NCBI GenBank assembly: GCA_021776515.1
Contig: JAJFFS010000011.1
Coordinates: forward strand, 124,001-188,000
DNA length: 64,000 bases
Origin: Robiginitomaculum sp.
GTDB lineage: Bacteria > Pseudomonadota > Alphaproteobacteria > Caulobacterales > Maricaulaceae
Reading direction: 5' to 3'
The first letter of the stretch is position 1, and each line of letters opens with the position of its first letter. Of the stretch, positions 26,651 to 35,874 are shown one piece after another. The position numbers were made by a program, and so were the translations under genes. The notes beneath the pieces were generated by a model, which was not told where the DNA came from, ran no database searches, and saw only the letters and a program-made list of their open reading frames with translations.

Positions 26651-26959
26651 ATGACCAGTGTGTCTCTGGTAGAAATGCAAAATAATGTTGGCAGGGCTTC
26701 GGCCTTGTTGCAAGCCATGAGCAATCCTAAACGCTTGATGGTGTTATGTATATTGGCAGAAGGCGAATGCTCTGTCGGGGCGTTGGCTGAACGCGTTGAA
26801 CTTAGCCAGTCAGCATTATCACAACATTTGGCACGCCTTCGTGAAGATGGGTTTGTCAAAACCCGCCGAGAAGCGCAGACCGTATATTATGGTGTAGAAA
26901 GCGGTGAAGTAAACGCAGTGCTTGAGGCCTTGCACGGACTTTATTGTTCTACAAATTAA
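26651..26959 (+). CDS. bigR: ArsR-family persulfide-sensing repressor
   Basis: A 102-residue winged-helix ArsR protein (LVEMQNNVGRASALLQAMSNPKRLMVLCIL, then the recognition helix SQSALSQHLARLREDGFVKTRREAQTVYY). Besides Cys33 it has Cys40 in GECSVG and Cys99 in LYCSTN, equivalent in position to the cysteine pair that forms a tetrasulfide link in BigR and SqrR. Placement opposite the blh gene supports persulfide control of that operon and of itself. Its stop overlaps the convergent FkbM gene by 4 bp. Confidence 0.88.
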   Translation: MTSVSLVEMQNNVGRASALLQAMSNPKRLMVLCILAEGECSVGALAERVELSQSALSQHLARLREDGFVKTRREAQTVYYGVESGEVNAVLEALHGLYCSTN

Positions 26960-27795
26960 GCTGAGGACCTGAGCACCAGTATTGCATTTTTACGACCCTT
27001 AGTCATCTCCCGGTATCCCATCTTGTAGGCCAGCGCCAGACAATCCGTTTTCCACTGATCATTGCGCTCAATGATCAGCATTGTGGGCAGGCGCGTGGGT
27101 GGACAGGTTTCAAAAAAACGCGGCAACACCTGATCTTCCGCCCCCTCAATATCTATTTTAATAGCATCCGCACGCTGGATTTTGTGTTTATCCATGAGCG
27201 CCAACAGCGCCATTGTGGGAACGATTATGGTTTCATCGCCATAATTATGTCCACGCGGGGCAAAGCCGCTAGCCCCACGGTTTTCATGAACAATATTCAG
27301 TGTGGCTTCACCGGGGCCATCTGATAGCGCATTGGCTTCATGGATAATTTGCGAAAACCCGCCCGCCTTACAATTAAACAATAACCGCCGGGTCATTTCA
27401 GGCTGTGGCTCAACCGCGATGATTCTGGCCGCCTTACCCGCAAGCCCTGCCACAAAAAGAGAATAAAACCCGGCATTGGCCCCTATATCTATAAAGGTAA
27501 ACTCCGCATTGATAATCCGGGCAAGCGCGGCCCGTTCCTCCGGGTCAAAAAATTGCGGCATAAAGGCCACGCGCTTTTCAGTAAGGTTATCTTGCGGGTA
27601 AAAACGCACCGGCGCACCAAAAGTACGTATATCCAGCGGCGTGTCCAGCCAGAGCATCACCAGACGACGCAACAAGCCCGCGCAAAGCCGACCTGGCCCA
27701 TTTGTCGGCATGGCCCTTGCCCAGGCAATCAGGCTGACATTTAGGCCAGTGGGCGAATAGGTGCCCCAGGGAAGATCGTTACTCTCATCGCTCAT
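26956..27795 (-). CDS. FkbM-family methyltransferase
   Basis: A 279-residue SAM-dependent methyltransferase: FTFIDIGANAGFYSLFVAGLAG (motif I), IIAVEPQPEM, the downstream IKIDIEGAEDQVLPRFFE and MLIIERND are FkbM-type. The family usually O-methylates sugars or polysaccharides. The start is uncertain; the ATG at 27795 overlaps the upstream ABC ATPase gene by 11 bp, and an open frame extends to 27837. It is the last gene on the strand after the btu genes, yet has no obvious link to cobalamin. Confidence 0.8.
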   Translation of the reverse strand: MSDESNDLPWGTYSPTGLNVSLIAWARAMPTNGPGRLCAGLLRRLVMLWLDTPLDIRTFGAPVRFYPQDNLTEKRVAFMPQFFDPEERAALARIINAEFTFIDIGANAGFYSLFVAGLAGKAARIIAVEPQPEMTRRLLFNCKAGGFSQIIHEANALSDGPGEATLNIVHENRGASGFAPRGHNYGDETIIVPTMALLALMDKHKIQRADAIKIDIEGAEDQVLPRFFETCPPTRLPTMLIIERNDQWKTDCLALAYKMGYREMTKGRKNAILVLRSSA

Positions 27796-28522
27796 CCACC
27801 AAGTATCCGCGTTTATCAAAGGCAAGACCATAGGCATTGGTGAAGGTTTTGGCTGTCAGCACACGTTCTGGCACATCATCTTCAATAATTTTACCATCAT
27901 GTAAAAACACCAGCCGGTCACAATAACGCGCTGCCAAAGGCAAATCGTGCAAGACACACAGTACACTGGTTCCAGCCTGCGCCCGGCCTTGCAAAATAGC
28001 CATAATGCGGTGTTGCTGAGCCGGATCCAGTGCATTGCAGGGCTCATCAACCAGCAATAGGGGTGTTTGCGAACATAGAGCGCGGGCCAGAAGAACCCGA
28101 CTGCGCTCACCGCCCGATAATGTGTTGATTGTCCGTCTAGCAAATTTTTCAACCGAGCACGCTTCCATAGCGTGCTGGATGACTTCTTCATCCTCTATAT
28201 CACTTGAAGCACTGGCAAAACGGCCCAGCCGGACAAGATCATGTACTTGCATGGCCCAATGCACCGGACCGTTTTGCGCCAAATAGGCAATCCGTTGTGC
28301 CCGTTCACGCAAACTGAGATCTAGAAGCGGGGTGCCTTTGATCCTCACTTGACCAGATTGCATCGGAATCAAGCCCATTATCATGCGCAATAACGTGGTT
28401 TTTCCTGCACCATTAGGGCCAACAAGGCCAGTAAGACCTGAACCAAACCGGGCATTAATACCGCTTAGAACCGATATTTTCCCCGGCCCGCCATAAAGGT
28501 TTTCCAAATGCAAAAGGGTCAT
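27785..28522 (-). CDS. btuD: Cobalamin ABC transporter ATPase
   Basis: A 245-residue ABC ATPase: Walker A GPNGAGKTT, signature LSGGERSRVLLARAL, Walker B PLLLVDEPCNALDP and the H-loop VLHDLPLAARYCD. It belongs to the FecE/BtuD type. The ATG at 28522 overlaps the permease stop (ATGA), so translation is coupled; longer frames upstream would lie inside the permease gene. With BtuC and BtuF it imports cobalamin across the inner membrane. Gene symbol is by context with the B12 riboswitch. Confidence 0.85.
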   Translation of the reverse strand: MTLLHLENLYGGPGKISVLSGINARFGSGLTGLVGPNGAGKTTLLRMIMGLIPMQSGQVRIKGTPLLDLSLRERAQRIAYLAQNGPVHWAMQVHDLVRLGRFASASSDIEDEEVIQHAMEACSVEKFARRTINTLSGGERSRVLLARALCSQTPLLLVDEPCNALDPAQQHRIMAILQGRAQAGTSVLCVLHDLPLAARYCDRLVFLHDGKIIEDDVPERVLTAKTFTNAYGLAFDKRGYLVDER

Positions 28523-29505
28523 GGAAATGCCCCCCTGTGTCGGATAACCAGAAACAGAAAAAATGGTGCGCCCAGCAAAGCCGTGGTTACGCCCAGATAA
28601 AGCGGCGTTCCCGGTCCGCTTAGCGCCCGCGCCATTACATCTGCACCAAGTAGTAATATGGCGCCCATAAAGGCCGACGGTACAATTAACCTGCCAGGTT
28701 TTGCCCCTAAAAACGGGCGCAACAAATGTGGTGCGGCAAGGCCAATAAACCCAATGGCACCCGAGACAGCAACACCGGCACCAACGCACAAAAGTGTTCC
28801 CAGCACCACCAGCCGCCCGGTTCGTGCGGGCGACACCCCAAGACTGCGCGCCGTATCCTCACCAAGGCTTAGGGCATTTAGTGCCGGGGCGCTCAGCGAT
28901 AAAACCAAAATGCCCGATACAACAAGTGGGCCGGCAAAGCTTAAGTCTGCAAAGCTGCGATTTTCCACAGAGCCCATAAGCCAATAGGCTATTTCGGATA
29001 GCGCCCATGGGTTGGGCGAGAGGTTCATCAACAACGCCGTTAATGCCACCGAGAGAGATGACAGCGCCACTCCGCCAAGAATGACACTGGTGATCGAGGC
29101 CTCATCACGGGCCAGCAACATCAGTACAGCGGCAGCCAGCCCTGCGCCCGCCATTGCAGCAACAGGCAAGGCCCAGAAGGAAACCGCCGCAAAGCCAAAA
29201 TATAATGCCAATACCGCACCCAGACCCGCCGTTGCCGATATGCCAACAATACCGGGGTCGGCCAGCGGATTACGTAAATACCCTTGCAGAGCAGCGCCCG
29301 AAGCCCCAAGTCCCGCCCCGACAATCAGTGCCAATAAGGTGCGGGGTAGGCGAATTTGCCAAAGTACCAGGCTCCGCGCCGGATCGCCCTGATGACGCAA
29401 AGCATCAAAAAACTGTACAGGGTTGTAAGATAAATCCCCCAGCATCAAGGATGCCGCGCCCAAAACCACTAAGCCAGAAAAAAGGCCATAAACTACGGGT
29501 TTCAT
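28519..29505 (-). CDS. btuC: Cobalamin ABC transporter permease
   Basis: A 328-residue FecCD/BtuC-type permease with about ten hydrophobic helices. Typical segments are LRLPRTLLALIVGAGLGASGAALQGYLRNPLADPGIVGISATAGLGAV-like near residues 50-95 (LPRTLLALIVGAGLG, NPLADPGIVG) and GAIGFIGLAAPHLLRPFLG near 240. Overlaps of 4 bp join it to btuF upstream and btuD downstream. Confidence 0.88.
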   Translation of the reverse strand: MKPVVYGLFSGLVVLGAASLMLGDLSYNPVQFFDALRHQGDPARSLVLWQIRLPRTLLALIVGAGLGASGAALQGYLRNPLADPGIVGISATAGLGAVLALYFGFAAVSFWALPVAAMAGAGLAAAVLMLLARDEASITSVILGGVALSSLSVALTALLMNLSPNPWALSEIAYWLMGSVENRSFADLSFAGPLVVSGILVLSLSAPALNALSLGEDTARSLGVSPARTGRLVVLGTLLCVGAGVAVSGAIGFIGLAAPHLLRPFLGAKPGRLIVPSAFMGAILLLGADVMARALSGPGTPLYLGVTTALLGAPFFLFLVIRHRGAFP

Positions 29506-30323
29506 GAGCCCCCCTCATGTGCTTTCCCCAGAGCATTGGCGATCGCCTCTGCGGCATCAATCAGATGCGGGCCGGCACAAACCCAGTGGCGCGCCGGGAT
29601 ATGCGCCGTCGGTATGCTTTTGAGCGCCTTAACCAGCAATGGGTGGCGGCTGCGCATATCTACCACACTGGGATAACCCGTGTTAAAAAAGCTGGTGAGG
29701 ATCAGATCCGGTGGGTCAAGGGCCAGTTTTTCCAACGGTACTTTGCCCCATCCCTTTATGCCTAATGTTGCACCATGATTAATCCCGCCCGCAGCGCGAA
29801 TGGCGTGATCAACAAACACCCCCTCCCCGGCGCCGGCCCCGCCCGGCATAAGGTACAGCACCCGGGGGCGCACCTGGTTCTGGCTGTGGCGGTTCTCCAA
29901 TATTGCCAGCCGTGCCTTGATCCGGGCAATGCTTTTTTGTGCCGTTGTTTGACGGTCCAGCGCAACCCCAAGGGCTTCAATGTTGTTAAAAACGCCCTTG
30001 AAGTCTTCCACCCAGTTCAGGGCAATGACATTTGCCCCTGCTTTTTGAACGGCGGTGGTGCTACGCAGCAAATCACCTGGCCCCAAGACAACAAGGTCAG
30101 GGCCAAGCGCGACCAGGCGTTCTGCATCGGCGCGGCCACGTTTTTTTTTGCGCAACGTCTCTGGTGCAGATGACAGTTTTGTGTCGGCCTGCCAGGAAAG
30201 CGCCGCTATATTTTGCGGTTCCGCCAACGCCAGAACATAACCATCCCCGCACAGACTGGTCGAGACGATCCGCGTCGGCGCAGCCAGAGCGGCGCTGGCA
30301 AAACCCAGCGCCAACAGAGTCAT
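29502..30323 (-). CDS. btuF: Periplasmic cobalamin-binding protein
   Basis: A 273-residue solute-binding protein of the BtuF/FhuD class III type. The ATG at 30323 has AGGGCG 8 nt before it, opens a signal peptide (LLALGFASAALA) and lies just after the btuB stop; longer frames run into btuB. Mature features: RIVSTSLCGDGYVLAL, DLVVLGPGDLL, ALNWVEDFKG and VYLMPGGAGAGEG-like (29830-29870). It would capture cobalamin passed by BtuB and deliver it to BtuCD. Confidence 0.85.
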   Translation of the reverse strand: MTLLALGFASAALAAPTRIVSTSLCGDGYVLALAEPQNIAALSWQADTKLSSAPETLRKKKRGRADAERLVALGPDLVVLGPGDLLRSTTAVQKAGANVIALNWVEDFKGVFNNIEALGVALDRQTTAQKSIARIKARLAILENRHSQNQVRPRVLYLMPGGAGAGEGVFVDHAIRAAGGINHGATLGIKGWGKVPLEKLALDPPDLILTSFFNTGYPSVVDMRSRHPLLVKALKSIPTAHIPARHWVCAGPHLIDAAEAIANALGKAHEGGS

Positions 30324-30333
30324 TGTTATCGCC

Positions 30334-32205
30334 CTAAAACTTTGCACGAATACCCCCGTAAATGCCCCGGCCCTGCCCGGCAAAACCAAAAACCTCGCTA
30401 TAGTTTTCGTCCAGCAAATTATCGCCGCGTACATAAACCTGGATATTTTCGCCAATATCATAATGCGCCGTGCCATGGACCAGCGTATAGGATTTCAGGT
30501 TTATGGTAGCAAAACTGCCAAAATCAGTATCGGTCATTTTGCCATTATGTTCGGCGGCCAGCGAAAGCCCGAAAGGTTCACTTGCGGGCTGCCAGTGAAC
30601 GCTGGCTGAGGCCAGAAATTTTGGCCGCCGGATTTCGCGGACATTTCCCTGGCTAGTGTGCAGAATGGTTGCAGAGCCGTTAAGTGTTACGGCGCTGGAT
30701 ACAGGCCAGCTTCCCTCTATCTCCAAACCCCGGCGGCGGCTCTTGCCAGGCCTGTTGTTCGCCGTAAAAGGAAAAACACCAAAGTCGGTGAAAATTTCAT
30801 CTTTCAGCCGCGAAGAAAATCCACTGAGAGACAATTGCGCCGGGCCCAGGTCTTGTTCCCACCCCAGTTCAAACCCGGTGGATTTTTCCGTTTTCAGGTC
30901 CGCATTGCCTACAAAAAAATCCGGGAAAAACCCGAACAGTTCAAAAAACCCGGGGTTCTTTATGCCCTGCCCGGCAGAGGCGCGAAGGCGACCTTTTAGC
31001 GGCGCAAAGGCATAGGCTGCACCAACGCGCCAGGTGTTCGTGTTGGCAAATAGCGAATATGTATCGCGCCGCGCCGAAGCGTTAAGCACCAGATTATTAT
31101 TCACCAGACGGTAATCCGCCGCCAGCGCATAACCGGTATTGCGGCGCTTCTGGTTTTGCAACGCCCCGGGGCCAGCATTGTTTTTATATATTTCTCGTGT
31201 CACTTCACCCAAAAGGGTGAAATGGTGCTCCGTTGCGCCCGTTTGCCAGTCCCCGTTTACCTGATAGGAAACCTGTGTGCGAAACCCGTTCGAGCGGGTA
31301 CCGCCATTTACATCCTGCGTATTGGTATATGTTGATTTCAGTATATGCTGCAGATGTCCGCCCATGTTCTGTGCGGTAATTTCCGCCAGCGCATCAAACT
31401 GGTTTTGACGTAATTGCAGCGCGGCATCGTTTAAACGCCCATCAAGATCTGTATCGGCATCAAATTCGCTTTTATTACGGGTAAAACGCGCCCGGGTTTT
31501 TAAGGCTGCAAACGTCCCAAGGGGAGCGTCAAAGCCCGTTAGTGCGGTAAAGTTGTCATAACTATCCTTTTCACCACTTGTATTTGAAACGTCATAACCA
31601 TCACTTGAGCCATAGCTGGCATTACCAAACATTCGCGCTTTGCCAAAAAGTCCTTGCGCGTTGGCACCGGCGCGAAAGCTTTCAAATGATCCATATTCAG
31701 CAAAAGCGCCGGCAGCGTTTTTGGTTTTTGTTGGTGTTGTCACAATATTGATAACGCCGCCGATGGCATCACTGCCCCATAATGCCGATTGCTCGCCGCG
31801 CAATACCTCCACCCGGGAAACACCGCTTGTCGGCATGGCATTAAATGAAAACGCGCCAGAAAAGGGGTTGGATGCTTCAACACCATCAATAAGCACCAGC
31901 ACATGGTTGGCCTCGGACCCGCGAAGGCGCACCTGGGTAAGCGCGCCCGCTGGGCCGGAACGGTTCACTGCGACCCCGGGGATGGCACGTAAGGCATCTA
32001 CGACAAAAACGCTGCCCAATGCCTCCAGCTCGCTTTCATCAAGAACACTGACGGCGGCGGTTATTTCTTCACGGGGAATTGGCGCACGCGCACCAATAAT
32101 AATGATCTCGCTTTCGGTTGGTGTAGTTTCCAATGCGCTTACACCTGTTGCCAGCACGCAAAGAGGTGCCGTAACGGCAAGCAAGGTTTTGGTGGGTGTA
32201 TGCAT
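30334..32205 (-). CDS. btuB: TonB-dependent cobalamin receptor
   Basis: A 623-residue outer-membrane receptor. After a signal peptide (LLAVTAPLCVLATGVSA) comes the plug domain (EIIIIGARAPIPREE TonB box region; DALRAIPGVAVNRSGPAGALTQVRLRGSEANHVLVLIDGVE; GSDAIGGVINIVT) and a 22-strand barrel ending in a C-terminal Phe (GGIRAKF). Size and motifs match BtuB, and the gene lies directly downstream of a cobalamin riboswitch. First gene of btuB-F-C-D. Confidence 0.9.
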   Translation of the reverse strand: MHTPTKTLLAVTAPLCVLATGVSALETTPTESEIIIIGARAPIPREEITAAVSVLDESELEALGSVFVVDALRAIPGVAVNRSGPAGALTQVRLRGSEANHVLVLIDGVEASNPFSGAFSFNAMPTSGVSRVEVLRGEQSALWGSDAIGGVINIVTTPTKTKNAAGAFAEYGSFESFRAGANAQGLFGKARMFGNASYGSSDGYDVSNTSGEKDSYDNFTALTGFDAPLGTFAALKTRARFTRNKSEFDADTDLDGRLNDAALQLRQNQFDALAEITAQNMGGHLQHILKSTYTNTQDVNGGTRSNGFRTQVSYQVNGDWQTGATEHHFTLLGEVTREIYKNNAGPGALQNQKRRNTGYALAADYRLVNNNLVLNASARRDTYSLFANTNTWRVGAAYAFAPLKGRLRASAGQGIKNPGFFELFGFFPDFFVGNADLKTEKSTGFELGWEQDLGPAQLSLSGFSSRLKDEIFTDFGVFPFTANNRPGKSRRRGLEIEGSWPVSSAVTLNGSATILHTSQGNVREIRRPKFLASASVHWQPASEPFGLSLAAEHNGKMTDTDFGSFATINLKSYTLVHGTAHYDIGENIQVYVRGDNLLDENYSEVFGFAGQGRGIYGGIRAKF

Positions 32206-32692
32206 AATCGTTCTCCGTTGTTCAGACCCGCAAATACGGGGGGACGACAGACCCGCACAGCGCAGGTCCGTAAAAGTGTCGTCACAACGAAAACGTTTCG
32301 CGCCAAAGCCCTGCTCCCGGGGCCAAAGCGGACGAGCATTATCGGCAGGTCTTCCGACTCACGGCTCGATCGCATCTGAGCTGCCTTCCCGGGTTTTCAC
32401 CCAGTGGCATTAGCGCCGATGCTCGCCGTTTACGGCTGCGGGTACAGTTGCGGCTTTGAGGCCAGGTTCTTAGTCCTGAGCCCCGCACCGCATTCCCTAT
32501 TACCCTGTGCATAAGCACAAGGACCGATGCGCGCTTGATAAGCGAATGAGAAACCGGCGGCAAGTGGCCATGCGCCTGAAATATTAATTTTCTGACATCC
32601 GGGTCACACAAATGTTATCCGCATTACCATAAGCTAACTGGTGCACGCAGAGCCCATCTTGCAGTTTGTTTTAGACAAAGAGGAAGTTCATC
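32206..32692. promoter_or_regulatory. Intergenic region btuB / yceI
   Basis: A 487 bp gap between divergent genes. On the minus strand it holds the btuB leader with the cobalamin riboswitch and its expression platform. The remaining ~160 bp (32529-32692) must contain promoters for both btuB and the YceI gene; I see no clear boxes. Confidence 0.6.
32341..32528 (-). ncRNA. Cobalamin riboswitch
   Basis: Read on the minus strand, this leader has the hallmarks of the AdoCbl riboswitch: GCCACTG followed by GGAAGGC, and the 3' conserved GTCGGAAGACCTGCC. Terminal bases ATCGG at 32524-32528 and CCGAT at 32341-32345 can form P1. It is 136 nt before btuB. It should turn off the btu operon when cobalamin is abundant. 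The remaining 32206-32340 is the expression platform; I did not resolve whether it acts on transcription or translation. Confidence 0.88.
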
Positions 32693-33289
32693 ATGAAAAC
32701 CAGTATTATGCATTCCAGCCTGCTTACCAGTGCCGCATTTTTTGCCAGCGCCGTTTTTACCGCGCCCGTTCTTGCCGCAGATACCTATGCGATTGATGCC
32801 AGCCACACCCAGGTGTTTTTTAGCGTAGAGCGCTTTGGTTTTAACAACACCATTGGCGCGTTTACCGACGTAAAAGGCACGCTGATACTGGACGAGGAAA
32901 GCCCGGCCAACAGCACCGTCAGTGTCGAAATTGCCACAGACAGTTTGTGGTCTGGCCATGCCGAACGTGAAAAACACGTCAAAGGTCCGTTCTGGCTGAA
33001 CGTCGAAGAATTTCCCACCATCATTTTTACCTCAACCAGCGTAACCCTTGATGACGAGAAGAACGCCAAGGTTACCGGTGATCTGACCATGTGGGGGAAA
33101 ACCCAACCTGCCACGTTAAATGTTACACTGAACAAGATCGGTGTAGATCGGGCAACGAAGAAAAAAGCGGCCGGGTTTTCTGCCAAAACCAGCATAAACC
33201 GCTCGGAATTTGGCCATACCATTGCCGCGCCTATGGTTGGCGATGAGGTTTCGATCAAAATCGAAGCCCTTGCGCATTTACAAGACTAA
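32693..33289 (+). CDS. YceI-family periplasmic protein
   Basis: A 198-residue YceI lipocalin-like protein with a signal peptide (LLTSAAFFASAVFTAPVLAA). Typical segments: YAIDASHTQVFFSVERFGFNNTIGAF, WSGHAEREKHVKGPFWLNVEEFPTIIFTS, GDLTMWGKTQPATLNVTL and INRSEFG. Family members bind polyprenoids such as ubiquinone precursors in the periplasm. The ATG follows GAGGAAG. Divergent from btuB; no operon partner. Confidence 0.9.
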   Translation: MKTSIMHSSLLTSAAFFASAVFTAPVLAADTYAIDASHTQVFFSVERFGFNNTIGAFTDVKGTLILDEESPANSTVSVEIATDSLWSGHAEREKHVKGPFWLNVEEFPTIIFTSTSVTLDDEKNAKVTGDLTMWGKTQPATLNVTLNKIGVDRATKKKAAGFSAKTSINRSEFGHTIAAPMVGDEVSIKIEALAHLQD

Positions 33290-33350
33290 AGCATTTTTCA
33301 TTCCTGGAAATGATCTGGCCGTAAGCATTTGTCTTTGCTAGGCTGCGGCC

Positions 33351-35066
33351 ATGGCCAGATCACCCTCAAAAGCCAAACCAGCCCTTAACACCGCCGAACG
33401 CGCGGTCATTGCCGCTGCTATAATTGGTGATGTGGCTGACTTTACCGACAATGCTAAACCACCAAAGTTGCGCGCACAAATTCTGCATCGGCTGATAACC
33501 GGGCTTGCCCAGACGGGAAACAAGGTTGCGGATCAGGTGACCCCGCGTGGTGTGCGGATCAAGGGTGCTTGTATTGAAGGCGAACTAGATCTTTCCGGGT
33601 GGCCAGGACGGGCCGATGACCCTTCCCGCCCGCTACCAACACTTGAGTTGGAAAATTGCTCCTTTGGCAAACCGATATATCTGGATGATAGCCATATCGA
33701 CAGCCTGTCATTCATAGGGTGCCAACTTCTTTTGTTATCTGCGGGAAGCGCCCGCATTGAAGGCTCGGTACGCTTAAATGGAACGCAGGTAAAAGGAGCG
33801 GGCGACAAACGATCCAAAGAGCACTATGCGCTTGATTTTGCCGGTGCAAAAATCGGCGGCAATGTTATGCTGCGCCCCCATAAGGGTACGCGCTTTAGTG
33901 CGCAAAGCGAGTGTACATTTTTAGGGGCGCAAATACACGGTGCCTTCAATGCCAATGGTGCATTATTACGCAATGCAAACGGCATCGCATTAAATTTCAC
34001 CCGTATTGATATCCGCAATAGCGTGTTTCTCACTCGAGAGGCCGACAGCTGTTTTGAGACCAATGGTGAAGTGCGGTGCTGGATTGCACAAATAGGCGGG
34101 CAGCTTGCGCTCAATGGCGTGCTTTTGCAAAACATAAACGGGGTCGCCCTTAGCCTTAATGGGGCCACCATCCGGGGCAATGTTTTTTTCTTACCTTCAG
34201 ATAACGGTACCCCTTTCACAGTAAAAGGCGATGTACATTTAACCGGAACACGGATCGAGTCTAATCTGGTTTCCAAAGGCATAAAGATGGACGGTGTTTT
34301 TGACGCACGAAGCGCTCATATTGGCACCTTGTTTGATGACCCCATTAGTGGCTGGCCGGATCAAAACGGGTGTCTGCGCCTTTCTGGCCTGACTTATGAC
34401 CGTTTACATGGAAACGCAGAAGACAATCGTGATCAAACGTTTACCCACCGCCTTGACTGGATTAAGCGCCAATACCGCAACCCGGACCAGCCCACATGCG
34501 CCGAATTTGACCCCCAGCCCTATATTCAATACTCGAAAATTTTACGTGACAGAGGACAGGTTGATTATGCCGACCAGGTTCTTATCGAAATGCGAGAACA
34601 GCGTTTGCGCTCTCACGTAGACCGTTGGCCCATGCGTGTTTTTCAAAAGTTTTTAGGCCTGACCTGCCGCTATGGGTATTCCGGTACCCGCGCGGTTATG
34701 GCGCTTGTCATCTGGGTTTTAATTGGCACCAGCATGTATGGGGCCCATGCTTTTTCAGGCAATTTTGGGCCCGCCGAAGATGTATTGGAAGGCCAACATC
34801 AGACAATTCCGGAAACACTCGTCAGCATTCCAGGCGTGTTTCACAAAAAGGCTCGCGGCTGCCCCGGTATGATCGCGCCGCTATACGCCATGGACACAAT
34901 TTTGCCCGTGGTTGAGTTTGGTCAGCGTCGTGCCTGTGCTTTTGATCCGCAAACCCGGTTGGGCGCACCACTTTGGCGCACGCTGGATCTGTTTTATGCC
35001 CTGATGGGGGCCATTCTTTTTGCCATAACCGTCATAACCTTGACCGGGCTTTTGCGCGAGGATTGA
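33351..35066 (+). CDS. Beta-helix-like membrane protein, unknown function
   Basis: A 571-residue protein I cannot name. Residues about 60-345 show a loose repeating pattern of short strands with polar turns (for example GVRIKGACIEGELDLSG, SARIEGSVRLNGTQV, IGGQLALNGVLLQNINGVALSLNGATIRGNVFF), like pentapeptide or right-handed beta-helix proteins. A charged linker follows, then hydrophobic segments at about 445-465 and 545-565, separated by a loop with three cysteines (ARGCPGM, QRRACAF and others). The large N-terminal part is probably cytoplasmic and anchored by the C-terminal helices. Similar pentapeptide-plus-membrane proteins have been loosely labelled membrane-associated oxidoreductases without evidence. 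Confidence 0.75.
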   Translation: MARSPSKAKPALNTAERAVIAAAIIGDVADFTDNAKPPKLRAQILHRLITGLAQTGNKVADQVTPRGVRIKGACIEGELDLSGWPGRADDPSRPLPTLELENCSFGKPIYLDDSHIDSLSFIGCQLLLLSAGSARIEGSVRLNGTQVKGAGDKRSKEHYALDFAGAKIGGNVMLRPHKGTRFSAQSECTFLGAQIHGAFNANGALLRNANGIALNFTRIDIRNSVFLTREADSCFETNGEVRCWIAQIGGQLALNGVLLQNINGVALSLNGATIRGNVFFLPSDNGTPFTVKGDVHLTGTRIESNLVSKGIKMDGVFDARSAHIGTLFDDPISGWPDQNGCLRLSGLTYDRLHGNAEDNRDQTFTHRLDWIKRQYRNPDQPTCAEFDPQPYIQYSKILRDRGQVDYADQVLIEMREQRLRSHVDRWPMRVFQKFLGLTCRYGYSGTRAVMALVIWVLIGTSMYGAHAFSGNFGPAEDVLEGQHQTIPETLVSIPGVFHKKARGCPGMIAPLYAMDTILPVVEFGQRRACAFDPQTRLGAPLWRTLDLFYALMGAILFAITVITLTGLLRED

Positions 35067-35082
35067 GCCTTTGAAAGACCAT

Positions 35083-35126
35083 GTGCTCAAATAGCGAGGT
35101 TTACCGTCGCGATAGCACACTAAAAA
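35083..35126 (-). repeat. tRNA-Gly trailer sharing a motif with tRNA-His
   Basis: Immediately 3' of the tRNA-Gly CCA the minus strand has a T-run, then TATCGC and TCGCTATTTGAGCAC (35083-35097). The tRNA-His trailer has the same arrangement with TCGCTATATGAGCAC (46711-46725). It can fold as GTGCT/AGCAC with inner GCGA/TCGC and may be a processing or termination signal. Confidence 0.5.
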
Positions 35127-35201
35127 TGGAGCGGGCGATCAGATTCGAACTGACGACCTAAACCTTGGCAAGGTTTCGCTCTACCCCTGAGCTACGCCCG
35201 C
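35127..35201 (-). tRNA. tRNA-Gly (GCC)
   Basis: Folds as a standard cloverleaf on the minus strand: acceptor GCGGGCG/CGCCCGC, D arm AGCTC..GAGC, anticodon arm ACCTTGCCAAGGT with GCC anticodon, T arm with GTTCGAATC, discriminator U and an encoded CCA. It reads GGC and GGU glycine codons. Confidence 0.95.
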
Positions 35202-35307
35202 ATCCAATTGGGTAGATAGTTCAACAGTGCTGAACAGGCGGGCGTTATTGCGTAAAGCGGCCAGCAATGCAAGAGAGTGCCAGCGGTTATTATCAGTGGG
35301 GGTATCC

Positions 35308-35814
35308 ATGACGGCAACACGGGCAGAGCTTTTCGCCTTTCTGGATGGTTTGAGTATAAAGCACACAACCATGGACCACCGACCTGTCTTTACCGTTGAA
35401 GAAGGGGAAGACATCAAGGCACAATTGCCCGGTGGCCATTCAAAAAACCTGTTTTTGAAAGATAAAAAAGGTGCTTTTATCCTTATCAGTGCCCTGGGTA
35501 GTACGGAAATTCGCCTCAACCAGTTGCATAAAACATTAGGCTGTGCCCGGCTTTCTTTTGGCCGCGCCGAGCTGATGGAAGAAATTTTGGGCGTAACCCC
35601 TGGTTCTGTTACCGCGTTTGCGCTGATAAATGACCAGCCAGCGCAGATCCGTTTCATTCTGGATACGGCATTAATGGCGCACGACATTGTTAATTTCCAC
35701 CCGCTAAAAAATGATGCGACAACCGCAATTGCCAGCGACGACCTTGTTCGCTTTGCCTGTGCCACGGGCCATGAGCCTGAAATGGTGGACTTTACCGCGC
35801 ATCAAGCGCCTTAA
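35308..35814 (+). CDS. Prolyl-tRNA trans-editing protein, YbaK/ProX family
   Basis: A 168-residue YbaK/EbsC-domain protein that hydrolyses mischarged tRNA-Pro. Family segments: [73 protein letters not shown] and the C-terminal [12 protein letters not shown]. This pattern fits the ProXp-ala (PrdX) branch, which clears Ala-tRNA-Pro. The ATG at 35308 follows GTGGGGG; the longer frame starts next to the tRNA gene and is unlikely. Confidence 0.85.
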   Translation: MTATRAELFAFLDGLSIKHTTMDHRPVFTVEEGEDIKAQLPGGHSKNLFLKDKKGAFILISALGSTEIRLNQLHKTLGCARLSFGRAELMEEILGVTPGSVTAFALINDQPAQIRFILDTALMAHDIVNFHPLKNDATTAIASDDLVRFACATGHEPEMVDFTAHQAP

Positions 35815-35874
35815 TACCCTTGCGCCCATGCGCCATGCGGCCCATGTTTGATGAGAGAATTGACGGAGACATCA

